A stretch of 57,712 nt of DNA from Halococcus thailandensis JCM 13552 (GTDB lineage: Archaea > Halobacteriota > Halobacteria > Halobacteriales > Halococcaceae), in the NCBI RefSeq assembly GCF_000336715.1, contig NZ_AOMF01000159.1, forward strand, positions 34,851 to 92,562, read 5' to 3'. A program made the translations under genes and the position numbers. The notes under the pieces were generated by a model. That model was given only the letters and a program-made list of their open reading frames with translations. It was not told the origin of the DNA and ran no database searches. Numbering within the stretch: position 1 is the stretch's first letter; the number at the start of each line of letters is the position of its first letter. Positions 28,312-36,740 of the stretch are shown here, piece after piece.

Positions 28312-28320
28312 GGTTTAGGC
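28312..28320 (-). promoter_or_regulatory. Box A for pssA
   Basis: Minus-strand GCCTAAACC, 23-31 nt upstream of ATG 28289. The gap also carries the plus-strand box TATACC (28361) for the halocyanin gene, so the two are divergent. Confidence 0.5.
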
Positions 28321-28388
28321 GTTTCTGCTCGGGCTTCGGGTGGGCCGGTATCGCGGAGCCTATACCCCCGGCGCTCGAAGTCGAACCC

Positions 28389-28805
28389 ATGAACCGCCGC
28401 GCGTTTCTCACCGCGACCGTGGGCGTTGCCGTCGGTCTCACTGGCTGTATCGGCTCCTCGCGCGAGCAGCCCGACTACGACATCGGGATGAGTTCGAGCG
28501 ACTTCCTCCCCGAAGACGACTTCGAGCCACGCGTCGGCGAGCCGGTCGTCTGGCACAACACGGGTTCGCGGACTCACACCGTGACTGCCTACCAGTCACG
28601 CATCCCCGACGCGGCGACGTTCTTCGCCTCCGGCGGGTTCGACGGCGAGGGGGCCGCCCGCGAGGCGTGGAACGCGAACGGTGGCGGCGGTATCGCGAGC
28701 GGTGAAACGTACAAACACACCTTCGAGGTGGCCGGGACGTACAACTACTTCTGCATTCCACACGAGCCGACTGGAATGGTCGGAAAATTTACCGTCGTCG
28801 AGTAG
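28389..28805 (+). CDS. Halocyanin-like blue copper lipoprotein
   Basis: The 138-residue protein starts with a Tat lipoprotein signal (MNRRAFLTATVGVAVGLTGC, lipobox Cys C20) and has a plastocyanin fold with copper ligands H63, C122, H125 and M130 (YFCIPHEPTGMVG). It is a membrane-anchored, externally facing electron carrier in haloarchaeal respiration. Convergent with the eS1 gene, 1 nt between stops. Confidence 0.93.
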   Translation: MNRRAFLTATVGVAVGLTGCIGSSREQPDYDIGMSSSDFLPEDDFEPRVGEPVVWHNTGSRTHTVTAYQSRIPDAATFFASGGFDGEGAAREAWNANGGGGIASGETYKHTFEVAGTYNYFCIPHEPTGMVGKFTVVE

Positions 28806-28806
28806 T

Positions 28807-29442
28807 TCAGACCTCGACGTCGCTCTCGTCGACGTCGACGGCGGTCGCTTCCTCTTCGGCGACCTCGTCGGGATGGGCATCGAGCGCGAGCTTGCCGATC
28901 TCGACGCGGCGCAGCGGGTAGATCGTCCGTGCCTCGCCGTAGATGGCGCTCGACAGCCGCCCCTGCGTGACGCTGTCGGTGAGCTCCTCGAAGGTGCGCT
29001 CGCTCGCGGCCTCCTCGACGAGCTCGGTCATCTCCTTGCGGATCGCCTTCTCCTGGCTGTCGTCGGCCTTTTTCGTGGTGAAGGCCACCGGCTGAATGCG
29101 CACGCGATAGTCGTCGCTCGTGCGCACCGTGAGGTAGGCCTCGACCTTCGAAGCACCGCGGCGCACCAGACTGCCGAGGTAGTCGCGCGTGAGTTCGTGT
29201 TTCTCGAACTCGGTGTAGGCGGCGTCGCTGCCGACGTCGGTGATGCGGAAGGTGAGTTTGACGTTGTTCGCACCGGCGTCGTCGGTCAGCTCGCCGAGAG
29301 TTGTTTCGATGGTGCGATCGAGCACCGCGTTCGGTTCGTCGGCGGGGGTCTCACCGAGTTCGGCCCGGTCGAAAGATTCGGGCGCGAAGACGGTGTACCA
29401 CCGCTTGGTCTGCTGCTGTCGTGATACTGAACGTTCGCTCAT
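28807..29442 (-). CDS. rps3ae: 30S ribosomal protein S3Ae (eS1)
   Basis: A 211-residue archaeal/eukaryotic eS1 family protein: KRWYTVFAPESFDRAELGET at the N-terminus, RDYLGSLVRRGASKVEAYLT centrally and GRLSSAIYGEARTIYPLRRV near the end. Length is typical. It overlaps pcc1 by 4 nt and is the last gene of the uS15-RecJ-like-Pcc1-eS1 unit. Confidence 0.97.
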   Translation of the reverse strand: MSERSVSRQQQTKRWYTVFAPESFDRAELGETPADEPNAVLDRTIETTLGELTDDAGANNVKLTFRITDVGSDAAYTEFEKHELTRDYLGSLVRRGASKVEAYLTVRTSDDYRVRIQPVAFTTKKADDSQEKAIRKEMTELVEEAASERTFEELTDSVTQGRLSSAIYGEARTIYPLRRVEIGKLALDAHPDEVAEEEATAVDVDESDVEV

Positions 29443-29699
29443 GCTGTGTCGTTGTCCGTTCTGTCGTCGTCCGCTTCGTCGTGTTCGTTCGCGATCCGTA
29501 CGATTCGTTCGGCCACCGTGAGATTGACGACGTAGTCGTCGACCGTCGAGCGCAACCCACCGACCCGCTCGCGTTCGAGCGCCGTCTCGATGGTGTCACC
29601 CGCGACCGTGGTCTCCATCTCCGCCGTGTTGTCCGGTTCGAGCGCCGCTGCGACGATCCCCGCAGCTGCGGAATCCGTCCGCAGTCGTGCGCGCTTCAC
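29439..29699 (-). CDS. pcc1: KEOPS complex subunit Pcc1
   Basis: An 86-residue protein, MKRARLRTDSAAAGIVAAAL, with the Pcc1/Cgi121-dimer type alpha-beta layout and an acidic tail. KEOPS makes N6-threonylcarbamoyladenosine at tRNA position 37. Uses a GTG start overlapping the preceding stop by 4 nt. The location between a RecJ-like gene and eS1 is a familiar euryarchaeal neighbourhood. Confidence 0.87.
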   Translation of the reverse strand: MKRARLRTDSAAAGIVAAALEPDNTAEMETTVAGDTIETALERERVGGLRSTVDDYVVNLTVAERIVRIANEHDEADDDRTDNDTA

Positions 29700-30805
29700 G
29701 CCGACGCCTCCCGGAACGCCGTGACGAACGCGTCGGCGTCCTCGAAGCGTGCGCGACCGCGCCGGGCGCTCCCGCCGCCGTCACCGTCCACGGTCGCTGC
29801 CGCCTCGTGCATCCGGTCGCCGACGTTCACGTCGTCGCTCGCTGCAGCCGCCGCGCGCGTCTCCGAAACGGCGAGCGCCACCGGTTCCGGCGAGCGGAAA
29901 TCACACAGAAGGCGGGCGACCGTTGCGAGCGGCGCGTCGTCGATGCGGGCGACGAACAGGCCCCGATGGCGTTCGGTCGTCATCCCGTCGAGCGCCGCGT
30001 GCGCTCGCTTTCCGTGTGTGCGCCAGGCCGCGAGCGCGGCGTCCCACACGTCGTGACCGAGCGCCAGCGCGAGGCCGACGCCGGGTCGCTCGCGGGCGCA
30101 CGCACGGAGCACGTCGGCGTAGCCGCCGACGGTCGCCGGGCGTCCACTGACGGCGCGGTCGCCGTCTTCGGTGATGGTGTACGGCCTGAGCGCACGCGCC
30201 ACCGACTCGGCGGCTCGCGACATCGCGTCGTCCATCGATGCCACCGAGAGCGCGAGCAGCGAGGCGACCTCTCGGGGGTCGTCCCGTCCGTCGAGCGCCG
30301 CTGCGGCCGCCTCCTCGTCCCCCGAGAAGGGGGCACGGACGAGCGTCGTGTGCGCCAACCCGTCGGTGAGGTCGTCGACCGGCATCGCGACGCCTGGCCG
30401 CTGCTCGACGAGATCGCCTTCGCGGGCGTCCGCGAGGGCAGTGTTCTCATCGAACCCGGTCGGAAAGGCACCGGCGAGCGCGAGAAGCGGGTCGGGATCG
30501 TCTCCGAGATCGCGGGCGATCCCGACGGCCGTCTCGCTGGCCGACGGTTTCCCGGAGAGGGTGAGGTCGCCACCTTCGACGCCGATGTGGACGGTCGTCG
30601 CGTCGTCGGTCGCCGCCGTGGCTCGCCCGGTGACGCGCGCTTGGAACGGGACGTCCCGTTCGGCGAGCGCGCGACCGAGCAGTCCGGCCGCCGCGAGCGA
30701 GTCGGCATCGTCGCTCGCGAGCAGTCGGACGAACGCGGCCTCGCGAAGCGCGTCGGCGGCGCTGTCGGCCGCGGGCGATTCCTCGGGGCGACCGGCGATC
30801 GCCAT
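29696..30805 (-). CDS. RecJ-like DHH/DHHA1-type exonuclease, haloarchaeal short form
   Basis: A 369-residue protein with a degenerate DHH-like N-terminal half (LLASDDADSLAAAGLLGRAL in place of HxDxDGxxS) and a C-terminal DHHA1-like end (RSPEPVALAVSETRAAAAAS). It lacks a clear DHH triad, so catalytic activity is uncertain. It sits directly after uS15 (stop and ATG abut) and overlaps pcc1. Known in archaea as the RecJ-like neighbour of these genes; GINS-associated roles exist for relatives, but that is family knowledge only. Confidence 0.75.
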   Translation of the reverse strand: MAIAGRPEESPAADSAADALREAAFVRLLASDDADSLAAAGLLGRALAERDVPFQARVTGRATAATDDATTVHIGVEGGDLTLSGKPSASETAVGIARDLGDDPDPLLALAGAFPTGFDENTALADAREGDLVEQRPGVAMPVDDLTDGLAHTTLVRAPFSGDEEAAAAALDGRDDPREVASLLALSVASMDDAMSRAAESVARALRPYTITEDGDRAVSGRPATVGGYADVLRACARERPGVGLALALGHDVWDAALAAWRTHGKRAHAALDGMTTERHRGLFVARIDDAPLATVARLLCDFRSPEPVALAVSETRAAAAASDDVNVGDRMHEAAATVDGDGGGSARRGRARFEDADAFVTAFREASA

Positions 30806-31264
30806 CTACAGGAGTTCCCGTGCGTTCTGGTAGGTGTACTCGAAGTCCGCGTCGAGCTCGTCGCCGCGGTAGTAGTCGGCGAGCCGGCGGACCTTCGCCT
30901 CCGTGTTCTGGAGCGCGCGCTTGTTCTGGGCGTCGTTGGGGTTCGCGGCCATGTGCTCGCGCAGTCTGACGGCCCGTTCGAGCAGGTTCCGGAAGTCCTC
31001 GGGCAGCCCCGACGCCGCGTCGTGCTCGGCGAGGATCTCGGTGACCTTCTTGTCGGTCGCCAGCTGGACGTTCGGCACCGGCGTGCCCTGAACGCCCTCG
31101 TCGCGGAGCTTGAGACCGATCTCGCTCGGGCTGTGGCCCTGTTCGGCCAGCTCGACGACGCGGTTCTCGACCGCGTCGGCGTCGACATCGCTCCACTCCG
31201 GTGGATCGTCCGCCACGGGCTTGTCCGAATCGGACGAGCCGCGGCGTCGTGTATGCATTCGTGC
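30806..31264 (-). CDS. rps15: 30S ribosomal protein S15 (uS15)
   Basis: A 152-residue archaeal uS15: MARMHTRRRGSSDSDKP, then the HSPSEIGLKLRDEG HTH-like segment and the AANPNDAQNKRALQNTEAKV rRNA-binding part. MARMHTRR is the invariant archaeal N-terminus, so the start is 31264 rather than an upstream in-frame codon at 31288. First gene of the operon. Confidence 0.97.
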   Translation of the reverse strand, partial: ARMHTRRRGSSDSDKPVADDPPEWSDVDADAVENRVVELAEQGHSPSEIGLKLRDEGVQGTPVPNVQLATDKKVTEILAEHDAASGLPEDFRNLLERAVRLREHMAANPNDAQNKRALQNTEAKVRRLADYYRGDELDADFEYTYQNARELL

Positions 31265-31412
31265 CATTGTTGAGGATAGGAGTCGCACGAAACGCTACGG
31301 ACACTACCGCAATCCCTGAGTCCACGTGGACGAGTCGGATTTGCGGCCGTGCTGTTCCCACTCCCAACACTTCCCGCACCGCAGTAAACCGTTTCGACTC
31401 GATGACGATGGG

Positions 31413-31418
31413 TTTATG
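31413..31418 (+). promoter_or_regulatory. Box A for tRNA-Ala
   Basis: TTTATG, 27-32 nt before the first tRNA base. Confidence 0.5.
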
Positions 31419-31444
31419 GGATCGACGGCGATACGAGTGGGTGC

Positions 31445-31516
31445 GGGCTCGTAGATCAGTGGTAGATCATCCCCCTGGCACGGGGAAGGCCTCGGGTTCA
31501 AATCCCGACGAGTCCA
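31445..31516 (+). tRNA. tRNA-Ala (GGC)
   Basis: A 72-base cloverleaf: acceptor GGGCTCG pairs with CGAGTCC, D stem GATC/GATC, anticodon stem TCCCC/GGGGA with loop CTGGCAC (anticodon GGC), and T arm TCGGG-TTCAAAT-CCCGA. The acceptor has the G3-U70 wobble pair that identifies alanine tRNAs. No intron and no encoded CCA. Confidence 0.95.
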
Positions 31517-31523
31517 TCCCACC

Positions 31524-31528
31524 TTTTT
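31524..31528 (+). terminator. Oligo-T terminator after tRNA-Ala
   Basis: TTTTT begins 8 nt after the discriminator base, typical of archaeal intrinsic termination. Confidence 0.5.
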
Positions 31529-31529
31529 G

Positions 31530-31774
31530 CACTTCGCTCGCGCGCCAGCGGCGCGCTTCACTCAGGCAAAAATCTGGACCAAAAAGCGCGTCGGACTCCC
31601 TTCGGTCGTCCTCGCGCCCGCTCGCTCACCATGTTCGCTCGCGGTGATGATCACTTCCTGTTGGACCCTTCTTTCTGTATTCCTTGGAATCCGTGGATGA
31701 ATTGAATCCGTAGCGAAACGTGACTTGCATAGGACGGCCAAACGGTGAGGGGACGTCGCCTCAATGGAACAGGT
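31530..31774. other. Intergenic stretch rich in CGCTCG/GCGCG words, no gene seen
   Basis: The span from the tRNA terminator to the small membrane-protein gene contains runs built from GCTCGC and TCGGTC words (GCGCGCCAGCGGCGCGC at about 31539 could fold) and no ORF with a credible start or codon usage. It resembles the mirror-symmetric intergenic filler seen at 52.8-53.1 kb. Confidence 0.4.
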
Positions 31775-31942
31775 ATGGGCGCAATCACCGACCTCGCGGA
31801 GAGCATCAACGACGCACGGCGTTCGATCTGGGGTGACGCGAGCACCGTCGGCAAGCTCCTGATCCTCGTGGTGCTCATCGCGTCGGGTATCGGCATTCCA
31901 GTTATCATCATCGCGCTCGCCGCGCAGGCGATCGCCGAGTAA
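31775..31942 (+). CDS. Small single-span membrane protein (55 aa)
   Basis: MGAITDLAESINDARRSIWG followed by one hydrophobic helix (LLILVVLIASGIGIPVIIIA) to the end. Codon use matches the genome. A GTG at 31745 would add ten Arg/Gly-rich residues; ATG 31775 is preferred. Haloarchaea encode many such one-helix proteins, often unassigned. Confidence 0.65.
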   Translation: MGAITDLAESINDARRSIWGDASTVGKLLILVVLIASGIGIPVIIIALAAQAIAE

Positions 31943-32005
31943 GCAGTCGGGTGCGTCCGGCGCGATCCACTATCGTGAATTCCTGATACTGATCCGACAA
32001 GGCTG

Positions 32006-32013
32006 CTTATATT
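32006..32013 (+). promoter_or_regulatory. Box A for acetamidase/formamidase
   Basis: CTTATATT, 26-33 nt upstream of ATG 32039, inside an A/T-rich patch. It supports that start over 32012. Confidence 0.55.
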
Positions 32014-32038
32014 GTTGTGTGTCATAGTAACATTGGCC

Positions 32039-33346
32039 ATGGCACAACGCGAAATTCAGGAACAACTCACCGTCGATCAGTACACGCTCGGGTTGGTCGG
32101 GCCCGATCAGGAGTGGGCTGGCACCGTCGCCGACGGCGGCACCGTTCGCACTCACACGCCGCCAGCGTGCTGGGGACCGATGATCACACCCGATTTCCGA
32201 GGCGGCCACGAGGTGACGCGGCCGATCGCCGTCGAAAACGCCGAGGTGGGCGACGCGATCGCGCTCACGATCGAGGACGTCGAAGTGACGAGCGTCGCGA
32301 CGAGCACCGGTAGCATGCGAGAGCGCGACGAGGCCTTCGGCGACGATCCGTTCGTCGACCACCGCTGTCCCGAATGCGGCACCGAGTGGCCAGACAGTAT
32401 CGTCGAGGGCACGGGTGAGGAGGCCATCAAGTGCGCCGAGTGCGGTGCGAACGCCTCGTCCTTTGGCTTCGAGTTCGGCTACACCGTGGCCTTCGACGAG
32501 GACAGATCTGTGGGACTGACGATGGACGACGCGGCGGCCGAGGAGCTCGCCGAGAACGCCCGCGAGGCGATGGCCCTCCCGGACAACTCTCGCCAGCATC
32601 CCATCCTTCTCTACAAGCCCTCCGGAATGGCGGGCACACTCGGTCATCTTCGACCCTTCATCGGCAACGTCGGCACCACACCGCCGGTCGAACTGCCGGA
32701 CTCGCACAACGCCGGCGACTTCGGACAGTTCCTCCTCGGGGCCGACCACGACTGGGGGCTCCCGGACGAGGAAGCGCTCGCGGAGCGCACTGACGGCCAC
32801 ATGGACGTCAACGCCGTCCGCGAGGGCGCAGTGCTCATTTGTCCTGTCAAGGTCGACGGCGGCGGGATCTACGTCGGCGACCTCCACGCCAATCAGGGTG
32901 ACGGCGAGCTGTCGCTACATACCACCGACGTGAGCGGGCGCACCGAACTCGGCGTCGAGGTCATCAAAGGGCTCGACATCGACGGCCCGCTCTTGCTTCC
33001 GAACGAGGAGGATCTCCCATATATCGCAGCGCCCTACACCGAGATCGAGCGCGAGACCGGGCGCGCGCTCGCCGACGAGCACGACGTCGAGATGACCGAG
33101 GCAATGGGTCCGATCCAGGTCATCGGCAGCGGCGAGACGATCAACGCCGCGACCGAGAACGCCTTCGACCGCGCGGGCGACCTGCTCGACATGTCCGAGG
33201 GCGAGGTCCGCGGTCGATGCACCTTCACCGGCGGCGTCGAGATCGGTCGCCTGCCTGGCGTCGTCCAGCTCACGATGCTCGCGCCGATGGACCGCCTCGA
33301 CGAGCGCGGTATGGGGGAATTTGTGAGGGAACAGTACAGCCTCTGA
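32039..33346 (+). CDS. Acetamidase/formamidase family protein with zinc-ribbon insert
   Basis: A 435-residue FmdA/AmdA-type amidase. The family features are HTPPACWGPMI near the N-terminus, ILLYKPSGMAG, the metal-site strand GGGIYVGDLHANQGDGEL, and VGDLHA His/Asp residues. It hydrolyses small amides to ammonia and the acid. Between two beta strands it carries C110-x2-C113 and C132-x2-C135 (CPECGTEW and CAECGA), a zinc-ribbon-like insertion. Stands alone with its own promoter; no urease or amide transporter nearby. Confidence 0.88.
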   Translation: MAQREIQEQLTVDQYTLGLVGPDQEWAGTVADGGTVRTHTPPACWGPMITPDFRGGHEVTRPIAVENAEVGDAIALTIEDVEVTSVATSTGSMRERDEAFGDDPFVDHRCPECGTEWPDSIVEGTGEEAIKCAECGANASSFGFEFGYTVAFDEDRSVGLTMDDAAAEELAENAREAMALPDNSRQHPILLYKPSGMAGTLGHLRPFIGNVGTTPPVELPDSHNAGDFGQFLLGADHDWGLPDEEALAERTDGHMDVNAVREGAVLICPVKVDGGGIYVGDLHANQGDGELSLHTTDVSGRTELGVEVIKGLDIDGPLLLPNEEDLPYIAAPYTEIERETGRALADEHDVEMTEAMGPIQVIGSGETINAATENAFDRAGDLLDMSEGEVRGRCTFTGGVEIGRLPGVVQLTMLAPMDRLDERGMGEFVREQYSL

Positions 33347-33406
33347 TGACGGTTGTCCACGGCGACCGGCCGCCGTGGTAGACATTCTTGCTGTACAACT
33401 GAATCG

Positions 33407-34684
33407 CTATTCGTCGTCGACGACCTCGATACCCCGATTGTTCACCGCGTCTGCATCCAGGCCGACTTCCTCCAGGAACTGCTTGTACTCGCGTTCGCAT
33501 TTCTCGGCAGCCTGCTGCTGGTCGGAGGCGTGATCGCAGAGCGCCAGCAGGTCCTCGGGCACGTCGTTCTCGTGGACGATCCAGTGGTTCACCAGATCGG
33601 AGAGCCGGCGGATCGGACTCGTGAAGTGGCCGTAGATATCGAAGTTGAGCGCGTGATGGCCCCCGAACGGGTCGTTCATGTAGCGCGCACGGGGCATCAC
33701 CTTCATCACGGCGAACTGGATCTTGCCGAGCTGGCGCTCGGGCGCGTCCTCCAGGGTGGCGTTGACCGCGATTCGAGGGTCGTCGCCCCACGCCTCACCG
33801 GGGATCGACACCCCGTCGAGCTCCTGGATCTCCTGAAGCGCCTCGTCCCACTGTTCGGGCGAGGGCTGGGGATGAACTCGATACATCGCCTCCACGCCTC
33901 TGTTCCACATCAGCTCGTGCGTGACGGCTTTGTTCGCCTTCAGCATGCACTCCTCGATGATCGTGTGCGCGCGGTCGCGCCGCGGGTTCAACACCAGGGA
34001 TCCGTCGGCCTTGCGCTGTTCGTGCATGCGATCGGCGAGTTCGAACACCAGACTGTTCTCCTCGTGGAGATCGCTGTCGGGATCGTCGAGGCGTTCTTCG
34101 GCCTGCGTGTAGGTCAGCCGTTCGTCGCTGCGGATCACCGATTTGTAGATGTCGATCGTCTCGTAGGAGAGCGTCTCGCGGTCGAGATGCATCTCGACGG
34201 TGTGGGCGAGTCGATCCTCGTCGGGCACGAGCGAGCAGACCGTCTCCGCCAACTCCGCAGGCAGCATGTGGATGGTGTAGTCGGGCAGATACACTGTGTT
34301 CGCGCGCCGGACCGCTTCGGCCCACATCTCGCTGTCGGGATCGACGTAATGCGTGACGTCGGCGATGTGCACCCAGAGCACGTACTCGTCGTCGCGTTGC
34401 TCGATGCTCAGCGCGTCGTCGAAATCGCGCGCGTCGACCGGGTCGGTCGTCCACGTCGTCAGCTCCCGGAGGTCCTCGCGCACGTCGAGTTCGGTCTCGA
34501 TATCCCCGGCGATGTCGTCGGTGCGCTCGGCGGCTTCGTCGAGCACCGCGTCGGGGAACTCGTCGTGGATGCCGAACTTCTCCAGTAGCTCCTCGCGCTT
34601 GTTCTCGAGATGGCGGGCGAGTTCGTCGTCGATCTCGACGGGTCCCTGTGCCTCGACGGTCCCGGCGGCTGCGTTGTCGCTCAT
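33407..34684 (-). CDS. RNB-domain ribonuclease (RNase II/R-like, short form)
   Basis: The 425-residue protein consists mainly of an RNB catalytic domain: D81-x5-D87-x-D89-D90 (TDPVDARDFDD) coordinates Mg2+, with ADVTHYVDPDSE and the YGHFTSPIRRLSDLVNHW substrate-exit segment. The cold-shock domains and C-terminal S1 domain of bacterial RNase R are absent. It degrades RNA 3' to 5' hydrolytically. Start MSDNAAAG at 34684 is preferred over 34708. Probably the last gene of the DsbA-Trm56-TFE run, 84 nt after its neighbour. Confidence 0.92.
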   Translation of the reverse strand: MSDNAAAGTVEAQGPVEIDDELARHLENKREELLEKFGIHDEFPDAVLDEAAERTDDIAGDIETELDVREDLRELTTWTTDPVDARDFDDALSIEQRDDEYVLWVHIADVTHYVDPDSEMWAEAVRRANTVYLPDYTIHMLPAELAETVCSLVPDEDRLAHTVEMHLDRETLSYETIDIYKSVIRSDERLTYTQAEERLDDPDSDLHEENSLVFELADRMHEQRKADGSLVLNPRRDRAHTIIEECMLKANKAVTHELMWNRGVEAMYRVHPQPSPEQWDEALQEIQELDGVSIPGEAWGDDPRIAVNATLEDAPERQLGKIQFAVMKVMPRARYMNDPFGGHHALNFDIYGHFTSPIRRLSDLVNHWIVHENDVPEDLLALCDHASDQQQAAEKCEREYKQFLEEVGLDADAVNNRGIEVVDDE

Positions 34685-34768
34685 GGGGCGGCTACGCGCG
34701 GGCGTCAATTAGTCGTTCTGGCACTCGCCCGCGACCAGTCAACGTCGCGAATCGGGCAATCGATACCC

Positions 34769-35524
34769 TCAGAGATCGGGACCGTCGTTCTCGCCGGTAT
34801 CGACGTCCGGGCCGGCCTGCTCGCGCCGGCGCTCCAGATCGCGGATCTGGCGGAGGTAGTAGAGCGCGCCGGCGAGCGCGACCACGACGAGCACGGCCGC
34901 CCCCGCGGCGAAGATGTAGAGATCGCGCGCGAGATAGTAGCGGACGATAACCGCGTTGCTCTGGACGTCCGGCCAGCTGATCTGCACCCGCCCGGTGTCG
35001 GTACGCGTCGTCCGGTAATCACCGGGCGAGACGCGCGCGAGCGGTTCGTAGGTGACGCGCATCCCCTGGGGGATCGTCACCTCGTAGGTGCCCGAGACGA
35101 ACGTCTGCGTCGAGACCCGCTTACCCTGTGCCGATGCGGTGAATGCGAGCTTGCCGTTGCGCGCGGGCAGCGAGATCACCGTCCGTTTCTCCTGATTGGT
35201 CGCGTTCAGCGCCGGCGACGACGGACCGACGACTGTGCCGTTCGGATACTGGAACCTGAGCGCCGAGATCGCGAGCGGCCCCTCGCGGCCGAGTCCGTCG
35301 CGACTGTGGACGGGGAACTGCGTGCGGTTGTCGATCTTGTAGACGGCCTCGTACTCGCCGCCGGTGACGTTGATCGAGGCGTTCGCGTTACTGCTCCAGT
35401 CGTAGCTTTCGTTTTCCGCGAGCGCCTGCTCGTCGACGGAATCCGGACCGAGCACCGACGAACAGCCTGCAAGGACGAGAAAGGCGACCAGCAGAACGCC
35501 GGCGAGCGCTCGCTTGCGGTTCAT
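34769..35524 (-). CDS. Membrane-anchored lipoprotein, DUF5803-like
   Basis: The 251-residue protein has a lipobox signal (FLVLAGC), an extracytoplasmic beta-rich middle (NASINVTGGEYEAVYKIDNR) and a C-terminal membrane helix (YIFAAGAAVLVVVALAGALY) followed by a charged cytoplasmic tail (RQIRDLERRREQAGPDVD). It is anchored at both ends. Resembles a haloarchaeal family I recall as DUF5803; function unknown. Overlaps the DUF2110-like gene by 4 nt. Confidence 0.75.
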   Translation of the reverse strand: MNRKRALAGVLLVAFLVLAGCSSVLGPDSVDEQALAENESYDWSSNANASINVTGGEYEAVYKIDNRTQFPVHSRDGLGREGPLAISALRFQYPNGTVVGPSSPALNATNQEKRTVISLPARNGKLAFTASAQGKRVSTQTFVSGTYEVTIPQGMRVTYEPLARVSPGDYRTTRTDTGRVQISWPDVQSNAVIVRYYLARDLYIFAAGAAVLVVVALAGALYYLRQIRDLERRREQAGPDVDTGENDGPDL

Positions 35525-36186
35525 GGCACGACACAGAGCAGTTCGGCCGGCAGATAGCCACCGATGCTCGACAGCAGGCCGGGCGGGTCGGTACCCTCGC
35601 CGCAGACGATGCTCTGTTCCAGCAGGCCGAGGCGCTCGACGGTGACGATGTCGCTCGCGTGGCCCGCACGGTTGACGGTCGCCCGGACCTCCCCGCGCGT
35701 CGCGCTGTTGGCGTTCACTCGCCCCGCACCGCGTGACCACTCGTAGAGCCGGTCGCGCTCGGCGTCGGCCAGTCGATGTGGCTCGCCGTAGACGAACTGC
35801 ATGGGAACGTGCTGGACGAGCCCGAACCGCGTACGGATCTGTTCGGGTGTGCCCGGCCCGAGGCCGAGTTCGGCGCTCGGAACGCGGATGTCTTCGCCGG
35901 CGTCGAGGACGAATCCGGATTCGTCCCACGATTCGAGCGTTCCGGTGTAGGTGTCACCGCTCTCGAAATCCGGCGTGATCGTTCCCCATCGCTCGTCGAG
36001 GACGTTTCTGGCGACGGTCTCGTCCTCGCCCTCGACGGTGACGCTCGGGAAGTCGTCGTGACGGACGCCGACGTCGTACTCGACGGCGAGCTCGCCGATG
36101 GCGTTGTCGACCAGCGATCGGAGTCCGTCGAGCGCGCGCTCGCGGGCGTCACCCTCGACGTAACATTTGGTTGCGAGAACGACCAT
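35521..36186 (-). CDS. DUF2110 family protein
   Basis: A 221-residue soluble protein, MVVLATKCYVEGDARERALD, with an internal OB-like/S1-like stretch (FESGDTYTGTLESWDESGFV). The archaeal DUF2110 family is found next to TFE; its job is not established, though RNA-related function is often guessed. The ATG overlaps the TFE stop by 1 nt. Confidence 0.78.
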   Translation of the reverse strand: MVVLATKCYVEGDARERALDGLRSLVDNAIGELAVEYDVGVRHDDFPSVTVEGEDETVARNVLDERWGTITPDFESGDTYTGTLESWDESGFVLDAGEDIRVPSAELGLGPGTPEQIRTRFGLVQHVPMQFVYGEPHRLADAERDRLYEWSRGAGRVNANSATRGEVRATVNRAGHASDIVTVERLGLLEQSIVCGEGTDPPGLLSSIGGYLPAELLCVVP

Positions 36187-36701
36187 CAGGCCACGTTGAG
36201 TTCGGCACGGAGTTCGTCGATCCGGTCGTCCATCGCCGTGACGAGGTGGTCGTTGTCGAGCGCGTCGAGCTCGGAGCCGCACTGGGGACACTCGAAGCCG
36301 AACTCCATCGCCTCCTCGAACTCGAAGCGGATGGAATCGACCTCACAGAGGAAGAACTCGTGGTTGCGCTCGTACTCGCGGCGCTCTTCGAGCGCGTCGA
36401 GCAGTCGGTGCATCTCGTCGCGGAGGTTCTCGGGGATCGAGCCGTATTCGAGCGTCCAGAGATAGGTGAGCCAGCCCGAGTCCTCGTCGCGCAGCCGGCG
36501 GTAGTCGGCCAGATCGTTCTCGTAGAGGATGAACAGCGCCCGCCGGACGTCGTTGAGTTCGAGATCGAGCTCCTCGGCGAGCTCTTCGTCCGTCACTTCG
36601 CCATCGGGCGGCGCTGCGGCGACGGGCATCCCACGCGGGCCGACGAGCTCGTGGAGATAGGTTTGGACGACGGGGTCTTCGAGAAGCTCCTCAAACGCCA
36701 T
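36186..36701 (-). CDS. tfe: Transcription initiation factor TFE (alpha)
   Basis: The 171-residue TFIIE-alpha homologue has an N-terminal winged helix (DEELAEELDLELNDVRRALF), a linker (YGSIPENLRDEMHRLLDALE) and a C-terminal zinc-ribbon region. It helps open the promoter with TBP/TFB and RNA polymerase. In the zinc ribbon C119, C138 and C141 are present but the expected fourth Cys (residue 122) is Asp (LCEVDSIRF). Confidence 0.93.
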   Translation of the reverse strand: MAFEELLEDPVVQTYLHELVGPRGMPVAAAPPDGEVTDEELAEELDLELNDVRRALFILYENDLADYRRLRDEDSGWLTYLWTLEYGSIPENLRDEMHRLLDALEERREYERNHEFFLCEVDSIRFEFEEAMEFGFECPQCGSELDALDNDHLVTAMDDRIDELRAELNVA

Positions 36702-36740
36702 TTACCGTATGGGGGTTCGCCAGCGCCGTAAACCCATCGT

